Part shown: positions 5,922 through 12,474 of the stretch, one piece after another | How positions within the stretch are numbered: position 1 is the stretch's first letter | How the letters are laid out: each line of letters opens with the position of its first letter | Assembly: GCA_002482415.1 (NCBI GenBank) | Contig: DLFY01000073.1 | Location: forward strand, 521-13,861 | Source of the DNA: Phycisphaerales bacterium UBA7708 | Lineage (GTDB): Bacteria > Planctomycetota > Phycisphaerae > Sedimentisphaerales > Anaerohalosphaeraceae | Reading direction: 5' to 3' | DNA: 13,341 nucleotides | Notes under the pieces: model-generated | What the model was told of the DNA's origin: nothing | Seen by the model: only the letters and a program-made list of their open reading frames with translations | The model's database searches: none | Program-made: the position numbers and the translations under genes

Positions 5922-7667
5922 TTACCGACGCTGCCACTTGCCGGATTCTTCCTTTTCCAGATTGCCCAGCATGATGCGTTCGATCTGATTGACCTGGTCA
6001 GGCTGCGTTTCCCGGATAATGCGTTCTTTGAGGCGGGTGGCGTCGAGGTAATTGCGATCGGCATCCCAGAACCAGTAGCCATCCAGCTCGGCCAGCGCGG
6101 CTTCTTTGTTGCCTTCGTTGTAGAGCTTGACGGCGTTGGCATACCGGATTTCATCCAGCCGTGCCCGGCTGAGCCAACTGAGATTCTGGCGGGCCTGGGA
6201 GGTCAGACGTTCGACATCCTGTATACGGGTGGCGCCATCGGCCTGCTCAGGCTCGTTGATGATATGAGGCGTCAGCAGCACGATCAGCTCGGTGCGGATG
6301 GACTGATCATTGGTGCTTTTGAACAGCATGCCAACGAGGGGAATATCACCCAGCAGAGGCACCTGGCTGGTTGCTCGGCTGGTTTTTTCCTGGAACAGAC
6401 CGCCGAGCACGATGGTCTTGCCGTCACGGACCATGACGTTGCTTTTGACTTCCGTGGTGGCTTTATTGGGCAGACCGCCGACAACCTGGCCGGTACTCTG
6501 TTCAGGACGGAGTTCCATGCGGATCAGGCCATCGTTGCCGATAAAGGGACGGAACTCAAGAATGGTACCGCTTTTGAGGAAGTCCACCTGCTGCGTGGCA
6601 CCGTCGGCATTGGTATTGGTCAGGGTCAGATAGCCGTCTTCTTTACCAATAATCAGACTGCCGGCCTGTTTGTTCAGGGCCATAATCTTGGGATTGGCCA
6701 GAACCGTCGTATCGGTCATTTCTTCGAGTGCCCGGATGAACACGCGGACCTTGTCATTCAGGATACCGACATTGAGGCCGCTGGTTAAGGGGGCTCCCTG
6801 GAAGGTGGGAGAAACCGCCCCGGCCATGCCGCGCTGGGATATGCCTTCGTCGCCGATGGTGGAGACCAGGCCGCCCATGGTGTCGAAGTCAATACCAAAC
6901 TGAGTTGTTTCATTCAGGGTGGCTTCGAGGATGGTGACTTCAATCAGAATCTGAGGAGGAGCCACATCGACTTTTTCAATCATTTCACGAATGGCCTTGA
7001 TGTTTTCGGGATAGTCCGAAACCACCAGCATATCACGGATGGCAAGGCTGTTGCCGCCATCGCCGGCCTTGGTATCCTTGGCGGCGGCGGTGGTGATTCC
7101 AATCTGCCCCATTTCACTGAGCAGGGGTTTAGCCAGTTTGCCGGCTTCTTCGGAATTGATATAATACAGGGTAATGGTATCCCGATCCAGACGGGTCTTG
7201 TCGGCCTTGAATTCTTCCATCGTATAGACACGGATGAAATTGCCCTTGACATCGTACTTGTGTGTGCCCAGAATGGCCTGGAGGGCTTCTTCAAAGGTCA
7301 CATCATACAGCGTTCCGACGGTGACATTGCCGTTGACTTTGGCGGAGGGGACGATATTCTTCTGGTACATCTGTGCCAGCATTTTCAGCGCATCGGCGAT
7401 AGGCATGTCCTTTTTGAACGCTATCGTCTGGAGAGACTGCGCCGAAGGGGCCGGAGTAATCATTTCCGGCTGCGCAGGGGCGGCAGGCTGTTCGACTGCG
7501 GCCGGCTGTTCGGGGGCTGCGGGCTGTTCGGCAGCAACGGGCTGGGCATCGAACACCACCGCCGGCTGCTCTTCGGCGAATACCATCGCCGTCAGCAGCG
7601 TCAGTGCGATCAATCCGATCGCGGTTAACCATCGATTCCTTGTTTTGTCGTTTGTTTCACGACGCAT
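5922..7667 (-). CDS. Secretin (GspD/PilQ superfamily) outer-membrane channel
   Basis: A 581-residue secretin forming the outer-membrane pore. A signal peptide spans about residues 12-31, cleaved near VFA/EE. A Pro/Ala linker with EQPAA repeats (about 47-68) follows, then an N0/STN-like domain (about 78-150), an N1-like domain (about 163-235) and the secretin homology domain (about 236-470) with VLANPKIMALN, VMVRDGKTIVLGGL, VPLLGDIPLVGMLF and TELIVLLTPHII. A further 105 or so residues continue after the barrel domain as a charged helical tail with a TPR-like segment (about 505-550). Only one or two N domains fit, fewer than in classical GspD. It starts 17 bases after the PilP/GspC-like gene, with AGGAAAGG upstream of the ATG. 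GspD and PilQ labels are both defensible; PilMNO neighbours favour PilQ-like. Confidence 0.95.
   Translation of the reverse strand: MRRETNDKTRNRWLTAIGLIALTLLTAMVFAEEQPAVVFDAQPVAAEQPAAPEQPAAVEQPAAPAQPEMITPAPSAQSLQTIAFKKDMPIADALKMLAQMYQKNIVPSAKVNGNVTVGTLYDVTFEEALQAILGTHKYDVKGNFIRVYTMEEFKADKTRLDRDTITLYYINSEEAGKLAKPLLSEMGQIGITTAAAKDTKAGDGGNSLAIRDMLVVSDYPENIKAIREMIEKVDVAPPQILIEVTILEATLNETTQFGIDFDTMGGLVSTIGDEGISQRGMAGAVSPTFQGAPLTSGLNVGILNDKVRVFIRALEEMTDTTVLANPKIMALNKQAGSLIIGKEDGYLTLTNTNADGATQQVDFLKSGTILEFRPFIGNDGLIRMELRPEQSTGQVVGGLPNKATTEVKSNVMVRDGKTIVLGGLFQEKTSRATSQVPLLGDIPLVGMLFKSTNDQSIRTELIVLLTPHIINEPEQADGATRIQDVERLTSQARQNLSWLSRARLDEIRYANAVKLYNEGNKEAALAELDGYWFWDADRNYLDATRLKERIIRETQPDQVNQIERIMLGNLEKEESGKWQRR
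7486..7539 (-). repeat. Three tandem 18-base units inside the secretin gene
   Basis: GGCTGTTCG (plus strand) recurs at 7486, 7504 and 7522, giving a period of 18 bases that encodes the six-residue unit EQPAA plus one variable residue. A decayed fourth unit follows at 7540. It forms the flexible Pro/Ala linker after the signal peptide. Confidence 0.75.
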
Positions 7668-7684
7668 AAGACACCTTTCCTTTC

Positions 7685-8305
7685 TTACTGACCCGACTCA
7701 ACCTCGGGCATTTTTAATTCCACAACATAATCCTGCCAGGCTAATCGAACCTGGTTTGCTTCAATTGCAATGACGGTCACGGCAACGACTTCGTTTTGAA
7801 TCCGGGCACGCAGTTCGGAGCCTTCGGATACGACGGCGCCGTTGATGCAGGCCTTTTCAGGGGCGGCCTGCGTATTTTTAATAATGGCTTCGAGCGTGAA
7901 CGCCTGTGTGACAGCTTCCTGGGATAAACGGGGTTTTGCCTGCGCGTCATCAGGCTGACTGGTTTTGGGCGTGCCGGGGCTGGATTGTGACGCGGCCCAC
8001 TCAAAGGCCGTCCAGCGGTCGGTTTTGAAATAATCCGATGCAATGGTATCGTGCCGGCCGGGAATGCGGCTCAGGGCCACCGGCTGAATTTGCAGTTTGG
8101 CTTTGACGACTTCGTCCTGGGTTTGGGCAGTCGATGACGAAGCGGCCTGGGCGGACGCGGGACCTTTGCGGAGCAGTGCCCTGCCCCACAGGACCGCCAT
8201 CACCAGAACCAGGACCACCGCGGCGATGGTTTTAGGCTCGAGGGTCTGCATGGAGCCGGTCAGGCCGATTGGATTCGATTTTTTATTGGATGGTTTCATT
8301 GCCAT
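7685..8305 (-). CDS. PilP/GspC-like inner-membrane protein with C-terminal HR-type domain
   Basis: A 206-residue bitopic membrane protein: short cytoplasmic N-terminus, one membrane helix (about 27-42), a low-complexity Ser/Ala/Gln-rich periplasmic linker, and a small beta domain (about 135-200). In that domain FTLEAIIKN, CINGAVVSEGSEL, VTVIAIEANQVRLAW and YVVELKMP follow the pattern of the GspC homology region and of PilP, which contact the secretin N0 domain. Its place between the PilO-like and secretin genes is the PilP slot. Unlike PilP it has no lipobox and is anchored by a transmembrane helix as GspC is. It lies 11 bases after the PilO-like gene with no clear ribosome binding site, so translation may be coupled. 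Assignment rests on weak pattern plus position. Confidence 0.68.
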   Translation of the reverse strand: MAMKPSNKKSNPIGLTGSMQTLEPKTIAAVVLVLVMAVLWGRALLRKGPASAQAASSSTAQTQDEVVKAKLQIQPVALSRIPGRHDTIASDYFKTDRWTAFEWAASQSSPGTPKTSQPDDAQAKPRLSQEAVTQAFTLEAIIKNTQAAPEKACINGAVVSEGSELRARIQNEVVAVTVIAIEANQVRLAWQDYVVELKMPEVESGQ

Positions 8306-8316
8306 TGTAAAGTATG

Positions 8317-8877
8317 CTAAATAATTGATCCTGCTGAATCTTCATTTTGCGTCCGATAAAACACCTGGGCCTTGGCCGTCATGGTCAACTGGCCGGAATA
8401 GTCCTTGTCATTGGCCAGGTCCATCTGCTCGATCCGTACCAGACGGTCCATTTTCTCCAGCGCGCTGACAAAGTCGAAAATGTCTTTGAGCGAGCCGTTG
8501 CACTGGATATCCAATGCCACAGAGTGAATGATTCCGTTTTGCATTTCGGTGCCGGGTTTGACCTGCTGGTCGCGCAGGTTGTGGCGCGTCATGAGTTCGG
8601 CAATCTGCTGCCAGAGCGCGGCAAACTGGCGGTTGTCCGGCACACACCGGTCAAACCGCTGAGCCAGCGGCTCCAACTGGTCGGTTTTCTGCTGGAGGGT
8701 CTGAAGCTGAGCGGAGCACTGCTGGACCTGTTCCATAGTAACCGCCTGGCGTTTGAGGGTCTGGGTGATGACGTGTTTCTGCCAGGCAATGGGGATGTAG
8801 CCGAAGACCGCCACCCCGGCACAGACCAGGGCGCCGACCACCAGAATCCAGATTTGTTTTTTCTCAAATAACGGCAT
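8317..8877 (-). CDS. pilO: PilO-like inner-membrane alignment protein
   Basis: About 186 residues from the ATG at 8877. One membrane helix (about 9-31) follows a short charged N-terminus; residues about 35-70 are predicted coiled coil (QTLKRQAVTMEQVQQ and further); the rest matches a ferredoxin-like periplasmic domain, with VALDIQCNGSLKDIFDFVSALEKMDRLVRIEQMDL cut into the typical PilO pattern of a strand, a helix and a strand. PilO pairs with PilN in the periplasm to link the cytoplasmic PilM ring to PilP and the secretin. A GTG at 8892 would extend it by five residues and overlap the PilN-like stop, but GGAG nine bases before the ATG supports the shorter form. Sequence identity to characterised PilO is probably low; position and topology carry the call. 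Confidence 0.8.
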   Translation of the reverse strand: MPLFEKKQIWILVVGALVCAGVAVFGYIPIAWQKHVITQTLKRQAVTMEQVQQCSAQLQTLQQKTDQLEPLAQRFDRCVPDNRQFAALWQQIAELMTRHNLRDQQVKPGTEMQNGIIHSVALDIQCNGSLKDIFDFVSALEKMDRLVRIEQMDLANDKDYSGQLTMTAKAQVFYRTQNEDSAGSII

Positions 8878-8891
8878 TCTGAACGACTCCA

Positions 8892-9548
8892 CTATTTGAC
8901 GATTTCATAATCGGCCAGCACGCAGCGAATTTCAAATTCGGTGGCGCTGCACTCGCGTATTTTGATATTTTTGGAATAGCCGGGAATGACCTGTCGAAAG
9001 TAATCGGACTCTTCCAGGGAAGCAATCAGGCCTGCAACGACCGAGCCATCGGCGGCAATGCCCTGGAGGACCACTTCGGTCTGTGCGGGGATCGCCTGGG
9101 CGGAATTGCCTTTGGCATTCTCGGCCGCTCCGAGGCGGATCATGGGGCCTGCGGCGGCGGTATTTTTTTCCTTTGACTCGATGGGGACATTCTGGATGCT
9201 CAGTTTGTTCAGCACGACATTGGGGCCGACACAGGCCGACAATTCGGCCAGAACCGACGCAAAAGGCGTTCGGGGGGTGACGGAATGCAGCATGGAAGCT
9301 TTCTGATTGAGATTGTCCCAGCGGAGCTGAAGCTGTCGGAATCGCTGAATGGTCTGAATCCCGGTGGACAGATTATCCCGCATGGTCGTCAGTTCGGCCC
9401 GCGCCGTGGCGAGGCTGTGTCCTGCGACGAAACATCCCAGCGCGATGACGGCGGCCATGGCACTGAAAATCAGATATTGTCTGTGGTACCACAGCTTGCG
9501 CTTGCGGCCTGCACGATACCACTGGGGAATAAAATCAATTTCGGTCAT
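8892..9548 (-). CDS. pilN: PilN-like inner-membrane protein
   Basis: A 218-residue protein. The cytoplasmic N-terminus EIDFIPQWYR corresponds to the conserved PilN motif (usually INLLPWR-like) that docks into PilM. One membrane helix covers about residues 26-47, followed by a coiled coil (about 48-85) and a ferredoxin-like periplasmic domain (about 95-215) with a long Ala/Lys/Asn-rich insertion around residues 125-150. It forms heterodimers with PilO. The ATG overlaps the PilM stop (ATGA) and has AGGA six bases upstream inside the pilM end, so the two are translationally coupled. Confidence 0.87.
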   Translation of the reverse strand: MTEIDFIPQWYRAGRKRKLWYHRQYLIFSAMAAVIALGCFVAGHSLATARAELTTMRDNLSTGIQTIQRFRQLQLRWDNLNQKASMLHSVTPRTPFASVLAELSACVGPNVVLNKLSIQNVPIESKEKNTAAAGPMIRLGAAENAKGNSAQAIPAQTEVVLQGIAADGSVVAGLIASLEESDYFRQVIPGYSKNIKIRECSATEFEIRCVLADYEIVK

Positions 9549-10675
9549 ACGGTTTCCTGAAAGACCTCATCCTGTTGGGTTGTGTTATCGGGAACATCCA
9601 GCCCGCGGATGGCCAGGCCGACGGCAACCGCCCATTCGCACATCTGGGGATTGCTGCGGCGATCCAGTCCAACCTGCTTGAGGTCGAATCCGCGGAGGGG
9701 TTCGGCGATGCGAATCTGCAGGCCAAGATGGCGGCGCAGGGCGTTCATGAGCGTGGTTTCATACGCCTCACCTCCGGCGAAGACCGCCTCGGCGGGCCGC
9801 TGGCCGCGGAAGGTGACGGCATAATACTTGAAACACAGGGCAATCTCGCGTGACAGGGTTTCCACCGCATTGTTCATCGCATCGCTGACGGCGTGGGTGG
9901 TTTCCTGGTCGATATCCGCCGATTCAGGATTGCGCAGCCTGGAGCGGAGCATCGCGGCTTCTTCGGGACGAATCCCGAGGCGGCCGGCGACTTCTTCGGT
10001 CAGATGTTCTCCGGCGATGGGGATTTGCTTGATAAACAGAATCTGATGGCCTTTGCCGATGATAACCGTGGTGTAACGGCATCCGAGGTCCACCAGGACA
10101 CTGACCATATCCTTGTCTTCACGCCGGCGGAGAGACAACTGAAAACCGCGGAACAGGGCAAACGGCACGGTATCGAGCGTCACCGGCTCAAGGCGGGCTT
10201 CTTCCAGCATCGCCAGATGGTCGGCCAGGGCGTCGCGTTCGACGCCGAAGAAGATGACTTCGTTTTTCATCTGCTCGCCCTGAAAGACGCTGCCGGCAAC
10301 CATATAGCGTAATTCATCCACATCGGGTTTGAGGCCGAAGCGGGCGGCGACTTCCGTCCGCATGAATTGTTCGATGTCGTCGGGGTTGTCCGTATCCAGA
10401 CGCAGGCTTTTGATTTTGATGACATCGCCGGGCAGACAACTGATGACCCGGCGGCCTGAAAAGTCGGCACGGGACAGCATCTGGCGAATGGAGGAAACGA
10501 TGAACTCCCTGCGTGCGGCGGGATCGCGGCTCAGGGCCGGATCGATGACCGCATCCTGGGCGGCAACCACGCGGATGCCCTGGCTGTCACGGCAAAGCTG
10601 AATCATCTTAATGGCGCTGTGCCCGATATCCAGACCAATCGGCTGTATTTTGGATGAATTCATCAGATTCCACAT
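9545..10675 (-). CDS. pilM: PilM, actin-like ATP-binding pilus assembly protein
   Basis: A 376-residue cytoplasmic actin-fold protein. Phosphate-1 motif GLDIGHSAIK (14-23), phosphate-2 motif VDLGCRYTTVII (195-206) and the adenosine motif FAGGEA (299-304) are visible, as is the C-terminal WAVAVGLAIRG typical of PilM. PilM forms a ring under the inner membrane, binds PilN and connects to the assembly ATPases. Length is close to the usual 350 or so. The start could be the ATG at 10675 or the ATG at 10663 (residue 5). Upstream AAAGGU is rather far (12 bases) from the first ATG, but it sits in the loop of a small hairpin at 10682-10699 that would shorten the effective distance. The gene follows the GspH-like gene by 20 bases. 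Confidence 0.93.
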   Translation of the reverse strand: MWNLMNSSKIQPIGLDIGHSAIKMIQLCRDSQGIRVVAAQDAVIDPALSRDPAARREFIVSSIRQMLSRADFSGRRVISCLPGDVIKIKSLRLDTDNPDDIEQFMRTEVAARFGLKPDVDELRYMVAGSVFQGEQMKNEVIFFGVERDALADHLAMLEEARLEPVTLDTVPFALFRGFQLSLRRREDKDMVSVLVDLGCRYTTVIIGKGHQILFIKQIPIAGEHLTEEVAGRLGIRPEEAAMLRSRLRNPESADIDQETTHAVSDAMNNAVETLSREIALCFKYYAVTFRGQRPAEAVFAGGEAYETTLMNALRRHLGLQIRIAEPLRGFDLKQVGLDRRSNPQMCEWAVAVGLAIRGLDVPDNTTQQDEVFQETV

Positions 10676-10681
10676 TGTTTA

Positions 10682-10699
10682 TTGATTACCTTTAATCAA
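10682..10699 (-). promoter_or_regulatory. Small hairpin presenting the pilM ribosome binding site in its loop
   Basis: In minus-strand RNA UUGAUU and AAUCAA form a 6-bp stem around the loop AAAGGU, which is the only ribosome-binding-like sequence before pilM. The stem overlaps the stop codon of the GspH-like gene (10698-10696), so a terminating ribosome would open it. Pairs are all A-U/G-U-weak except two G-C, so stability is modest. Confidence 0.3.
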
Positions 10700-11232
10700 G
10701 GCTGATTGATAGTTACATATCCGGTCACAGGTTCGACATCGACATACAGGGTAAAGGCTCCGCCCTGCAGGGTAATGCGTCCGCTGGTCAGGGCCGTACC
10801 GGTGCCGATGCCTTTGAAAGGAGCACCGAGGTAATTGAATGTGACGGCGTTATCCGCATCGGCATCAAAATTGGCCGAGGCAACATCGACCTGACTGAGG
10901 CGGGAGTCGTCATCGAAAGTCACCACATAATTCTGTCCGCCCATCAAGGGATTTCCAATCACGGTATTGTCGGCGGTCCGACGGATTTCATAGGATTCGC
11001 CTGCGGGATTGAAAACCACGGAATAATTGGTCTGGCGGGTCACAGCCAGTCCCCGTGCATAATCGAGGTCGGCGGCGATGGTGTTGGCCGCGGAACGGAC
11101 CTGCATATCGGCAGCCGAAGACAGGGTGGGGACCACAATCATGGCCGCCACCGATAGAATCACGACGACCACCAGCAGCTCAATTAACGTAAATCCCTTT
11201 TTTTCATGGCGTTGTAAGGTTTTGTTTTTCAT
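10696..11232 (-). CDS. GspH/FimT-like pseudopilin with prepilin cleavage motif
   Basis: A 178-residue class III signal protein. The prepilin peptidase site is KKG/FTLIELLVVVVILSVAA: cleavage after Gly13, N-methylated Phe14, Glu18 at mature position +5, then a long hydrophobic helix (about 14-38). The segment AANTIAADLDYARGLAVTRQTNYSVVF, read as residues 53-79, matches the GspH/FimT pattern after the helix; the rest is a beta-rich globular domain. GspH-type proteins sit near the filament tip with GspI, GspJ and GspK. A full-length major pilin would also fit the motif, but the AR..A..R pattern favours GspH/FimT. An AGG lies about 11 bases before the ATG. It is the first gene after a 567-base gap and probably heads the pilM operon. 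Confidence 0.87.
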   Translation of the reverse strand: MKNKTLQRHEKKGFTLIELLVVVVILSVAAMIVVPTLSSAADMQVRSAANTIAADLDYARGLAVTRQTNYSVVFNPAGESYEIRRTADNTVIGNPLMGGQNYVVTFDDDSRLSQVDVASANFDADADNAVTFNYLGAPFKGIGTGTALTSGRITLQGGAFTLYVDVEPVTGYVTINQP

Positions 11233-11401
11233 TATTCTTACCTGTTTCTTTCCTTGCCGGATTCAACAGACAGCCCCGCACACGCGATGTGTTTGCGTCG
11301 ATTCAGGCGAACAAATCAATTCTGTCTCATACGTGCCTGTTTTATGGGGCCTATACGATGTCACATCTATCGAATCCTGAGGGTGTTTCGACATTTGGTT
11401 T

Positions 11402-11418
11402 ACCCGGCTTAACCGGGT
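11402..11418. promoter_or_regulatory. Perfect 6-bp hairpin in the leader of the GspH-pilM operon
   Basis: ACCCGG and CCGGGT flank a 5-base loop (CTTAA on the plus strand). In minus-strand RNA it is followed by AAACC rather than U, so it is not a terminator; it may be part of a structured leader. Confidence 0.35.
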
Positions 11419-11451
11419 CTGTACGAAAACTGGATTAATAGGAAAATCGTT

Positions 11452-11472
11452 CGGCCGGTCGGAAACCGGCCG
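11452..11472 (-). terminator. GC-rich hairpin, possible transcription terminator
   Basis: A perfect 8-bp stem CGGCCGGT / ACCGGCCG with a 5-base loop. In minus-strand RNA it is followed by AACGAUUUUCC, a U-run displaced by four bases, so it is a plausible but imperfect intrinsic terminator for transcripts arriving from the GspK-like gene. It would separate the three minor pilin genes from the pilM operon, or act as an attenuator in its leader. Confidence 0.35.
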
Positions 11473-11479
11473 GGAAAAG

Positions 11480-11497
11480 TGCATAACGTGATATGCA
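11480..11497. promoter_or_regulatory. Dyad TGCATA-N6-TATGCA, possible operator
   Basis: A perfect inverted repeat with 6-bp half sites and a 6-bp centre in an AT-rich stretch, about 250 bases before the GspH-like start. The geometry suits a dimeric DNA-binding protein. No regulator is known for it, and the same sequence could simply be an RNA hairpin. Confidence 0.25.
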
Positions 11498-11552
11498 GAT
11501 ATGAATTATGTGAATTCCGGCAGGATTAAAGGCTGTTGAGCGGCTGGACAGG

Positions 11553-11715
11553 CTTGTCCCGGCCCGAGAAAGCATCTTGAATTGCTTGTCCATCGAGCCA
11601 ATCAACACTGAAAACAGGGCTGGAGTCAGCAACATGGCACAAGGCGAGCAGAAATCTCTGAAAACCGCACAAAGGAATGGATAGACTGTGTCGTGAACCG
11701 GACGGGCCGGACAAG
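11553..11715 (-). ncRNA. Candidate structured RNA closed by a 13-bp long-range stem
   Basis: In minus-strand RNA CUUGUCCGGCCCG (11715-11703) pairs with CGGGCC-G-GGACAAG (11566-11553), 13 base pairs with a single bulged G, enclosing about 136 bases. Flanking GGGAUU and AAUCCU could add an outer stem. A local alternative (GGACA-AGCC-UGUCC at 11562-11549) competes with the closing stem. The lack of coding signal in this stretch makes an RNA reasonable, but I match it to no known family. Confidence 0.25.
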
Positions 11716-11737
11716 ACGCAAAATCAATCCCTTTACT

Positions 11738-11760
11738 GGGCAGAAATACCATTACTGCCC
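11738..11760. promoter_or_regulatory. Hairpin shortly after the GspK-like gene
   Basis: GGGCAG and CTGCCC form a 6-bp stem, continued inside by AAT/ATT after one mismatch, with a 3-base loop. It lies 40 bases after the stop of the GspK/PilX-like gene. It is not followed by a clear U run on either strand, so a message-stabilising or processing role is as likely as termination. Confidence 0.3.
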
Positions 11761-11799
11761 CCCTTTGCTGTTTAATTACCTGGGTTGCGTTATCGGACT

Positions 11800-12276
11800 T
11801 TATTGCCGATTGATTGAATTAAAGGTTGTTTTGCCGTCGGCGATCAGATAAACCACTTTGGCCGACAGATAACTTCTGGCTTTCTTTTCGGTTCCAATCT
11901 GATAGTAGGCCTCGCAGGTCACCGGATACGTGCGTTTGGTAGCCGTGACGGTGGGCGTCTGAATGTTCAGTTCGTAACGGAAGCTGCTGCTTAAATCGGG
12001 TGAAGCAGTCACGATAGGCCAGACGGTGTTGGGGTCGGGCGTATTGGGATCGCCCTGAATCAGCGCCCTGGCGTGCTCGAGGCCCGACCATGCGAGATAA
12101 TCGGATTGATTGCGCAGCTCGAGATTCCGGCCGGAGGCCAGTGCCATATCTGAACGATAGAGATACCCCATCGATATGGTTGTGACGGCTATCACAATAA
12201 ACAGGGTGGACAGCAGGACCGACCCATTTTGCCTGCGACCACGGCGTTTTTTATTCTTGCCATGCAGAACTGCCAT
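11800..12276 (-). CDS. Short GspK/PilX-like minor pilin
   Basis: A 158-residue protein with a basic N-terminus (KNKKRRGRRQ), then NGSVLLSTLFIVIAVTTISM, a prepilin-like helix (about 19-38) preceded by Gly18. The residue at mature position +5 is Ser23 instead of Glu, as is typical of GspK/PilX-class tip proteins, which lack Glu5. RNQSDYLAWSGLEHARALI (55-73) matches the post-helix segment of GspK/PilX (A-x-x-A/S-G-x-E-x-A). GspK normally has about 300 residues with a large calcium-binding domain; here only a small domain follows, so it is closer to PilX in size. GGGGGT precedes the ATG at 12276. Cleavage after Gly18 is expected but not certain. Confidence 0.75.
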   Translation of the reverse strand: MAVLHGKNKKRRGRRQNGSVLLSTLFIVIAVTTISMGYLYRSDMALASGRNLELRNQSDYLAWSGLEHARALIQGDPNTPDPNTVWPIVTASPDLSSSFRYELNIQTPTVTATKRTYPVTCEAYYQIGTEKKARSYLSAKVVYLIADGKTTFNSINRQ

Positions 12277-12300
12277 GACTGTACCCCCATGGTAATAAAA

Positions 12301-12342
12301 TTCTAAATTCTAAATTCTAAATCCTAAAATCAAAATGCTAAA
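12301..12342. repeat. Tandem heptamer repeat (TTCTAAA units)
   Basis: Plus strand: TTCTAAA at 12301, 12308 and 12315, then TCCTAAA at 12322 and decayed units ATCAAAA and TGCTAAA to 12342, about six units of 7 bases. The period is not a multiple of three and there is no open frame, so it is noncoding simple-sequence DNA. It lies 25-66 bases before the GspK-like start. Confidence 0.8.
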
Positions 12343-12474
12343 TCTGAGAACAAATTCCAGCACAAACATTCATAGTCTCAAACTGAAGCTGGACGCTTCT
12401 ACGCTGGTACGTCAACCCCCATAAGCATTGTCATAAACGATTCATTGGAAACGCCTTCGGCGAAGCTGAAAACC

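Larger units (their letters stand above)
11233..11799. other. 567-base intergenic region with several inverted repeats and no convincing gene
   Basis: Open frames here (11263-11484, 11435-11752, 11526-11714, minus strand) have no recognisable motif, no pilin signature and a Cys/Ser/Pro-rich composition unlike the neighbours. What it holds: a hairpin at 11738-11760, a 13-bp long-range inverted repeat (11703-11715 with 11553-11566), a dyad at 11480-11497, a strong GC hairpin at 11452-11472, a second at 11402-11418 and a bulged hairpin at about 11352-11369. I could not identify a convincing -35/-10 or sigma-54 promoter by eye, but a start for the operon beginning at 11232 is expected here. Confidence 0.6.

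Noticed and set aside
11382..11407. Resemblance to a c-di-GMP-I (GEMM) riboswitch: GGGUAAACC followed by GAAA in minus-strand RNA
   Set aside because: The defining downstream GGACGCAAAGCC element and the second helix are missing, and the GAAA is not closed by a complementary stem. It would have been attractive beside the HD-GYP gene, but the match is only partial.
11435..11752. A 105-codon minus-strand frame with GGGGGG before its ATG, between the GspK-like and GspH-like genes
   Set aside because: Composition is Cys/Ser/Pro/Phe rich without domain or pilin motif, it crosses strong inverted repeats, and overlapping frames (11526-11714, 11263-11484) are equally unconvincing. A small protein cannot be fully excluded.
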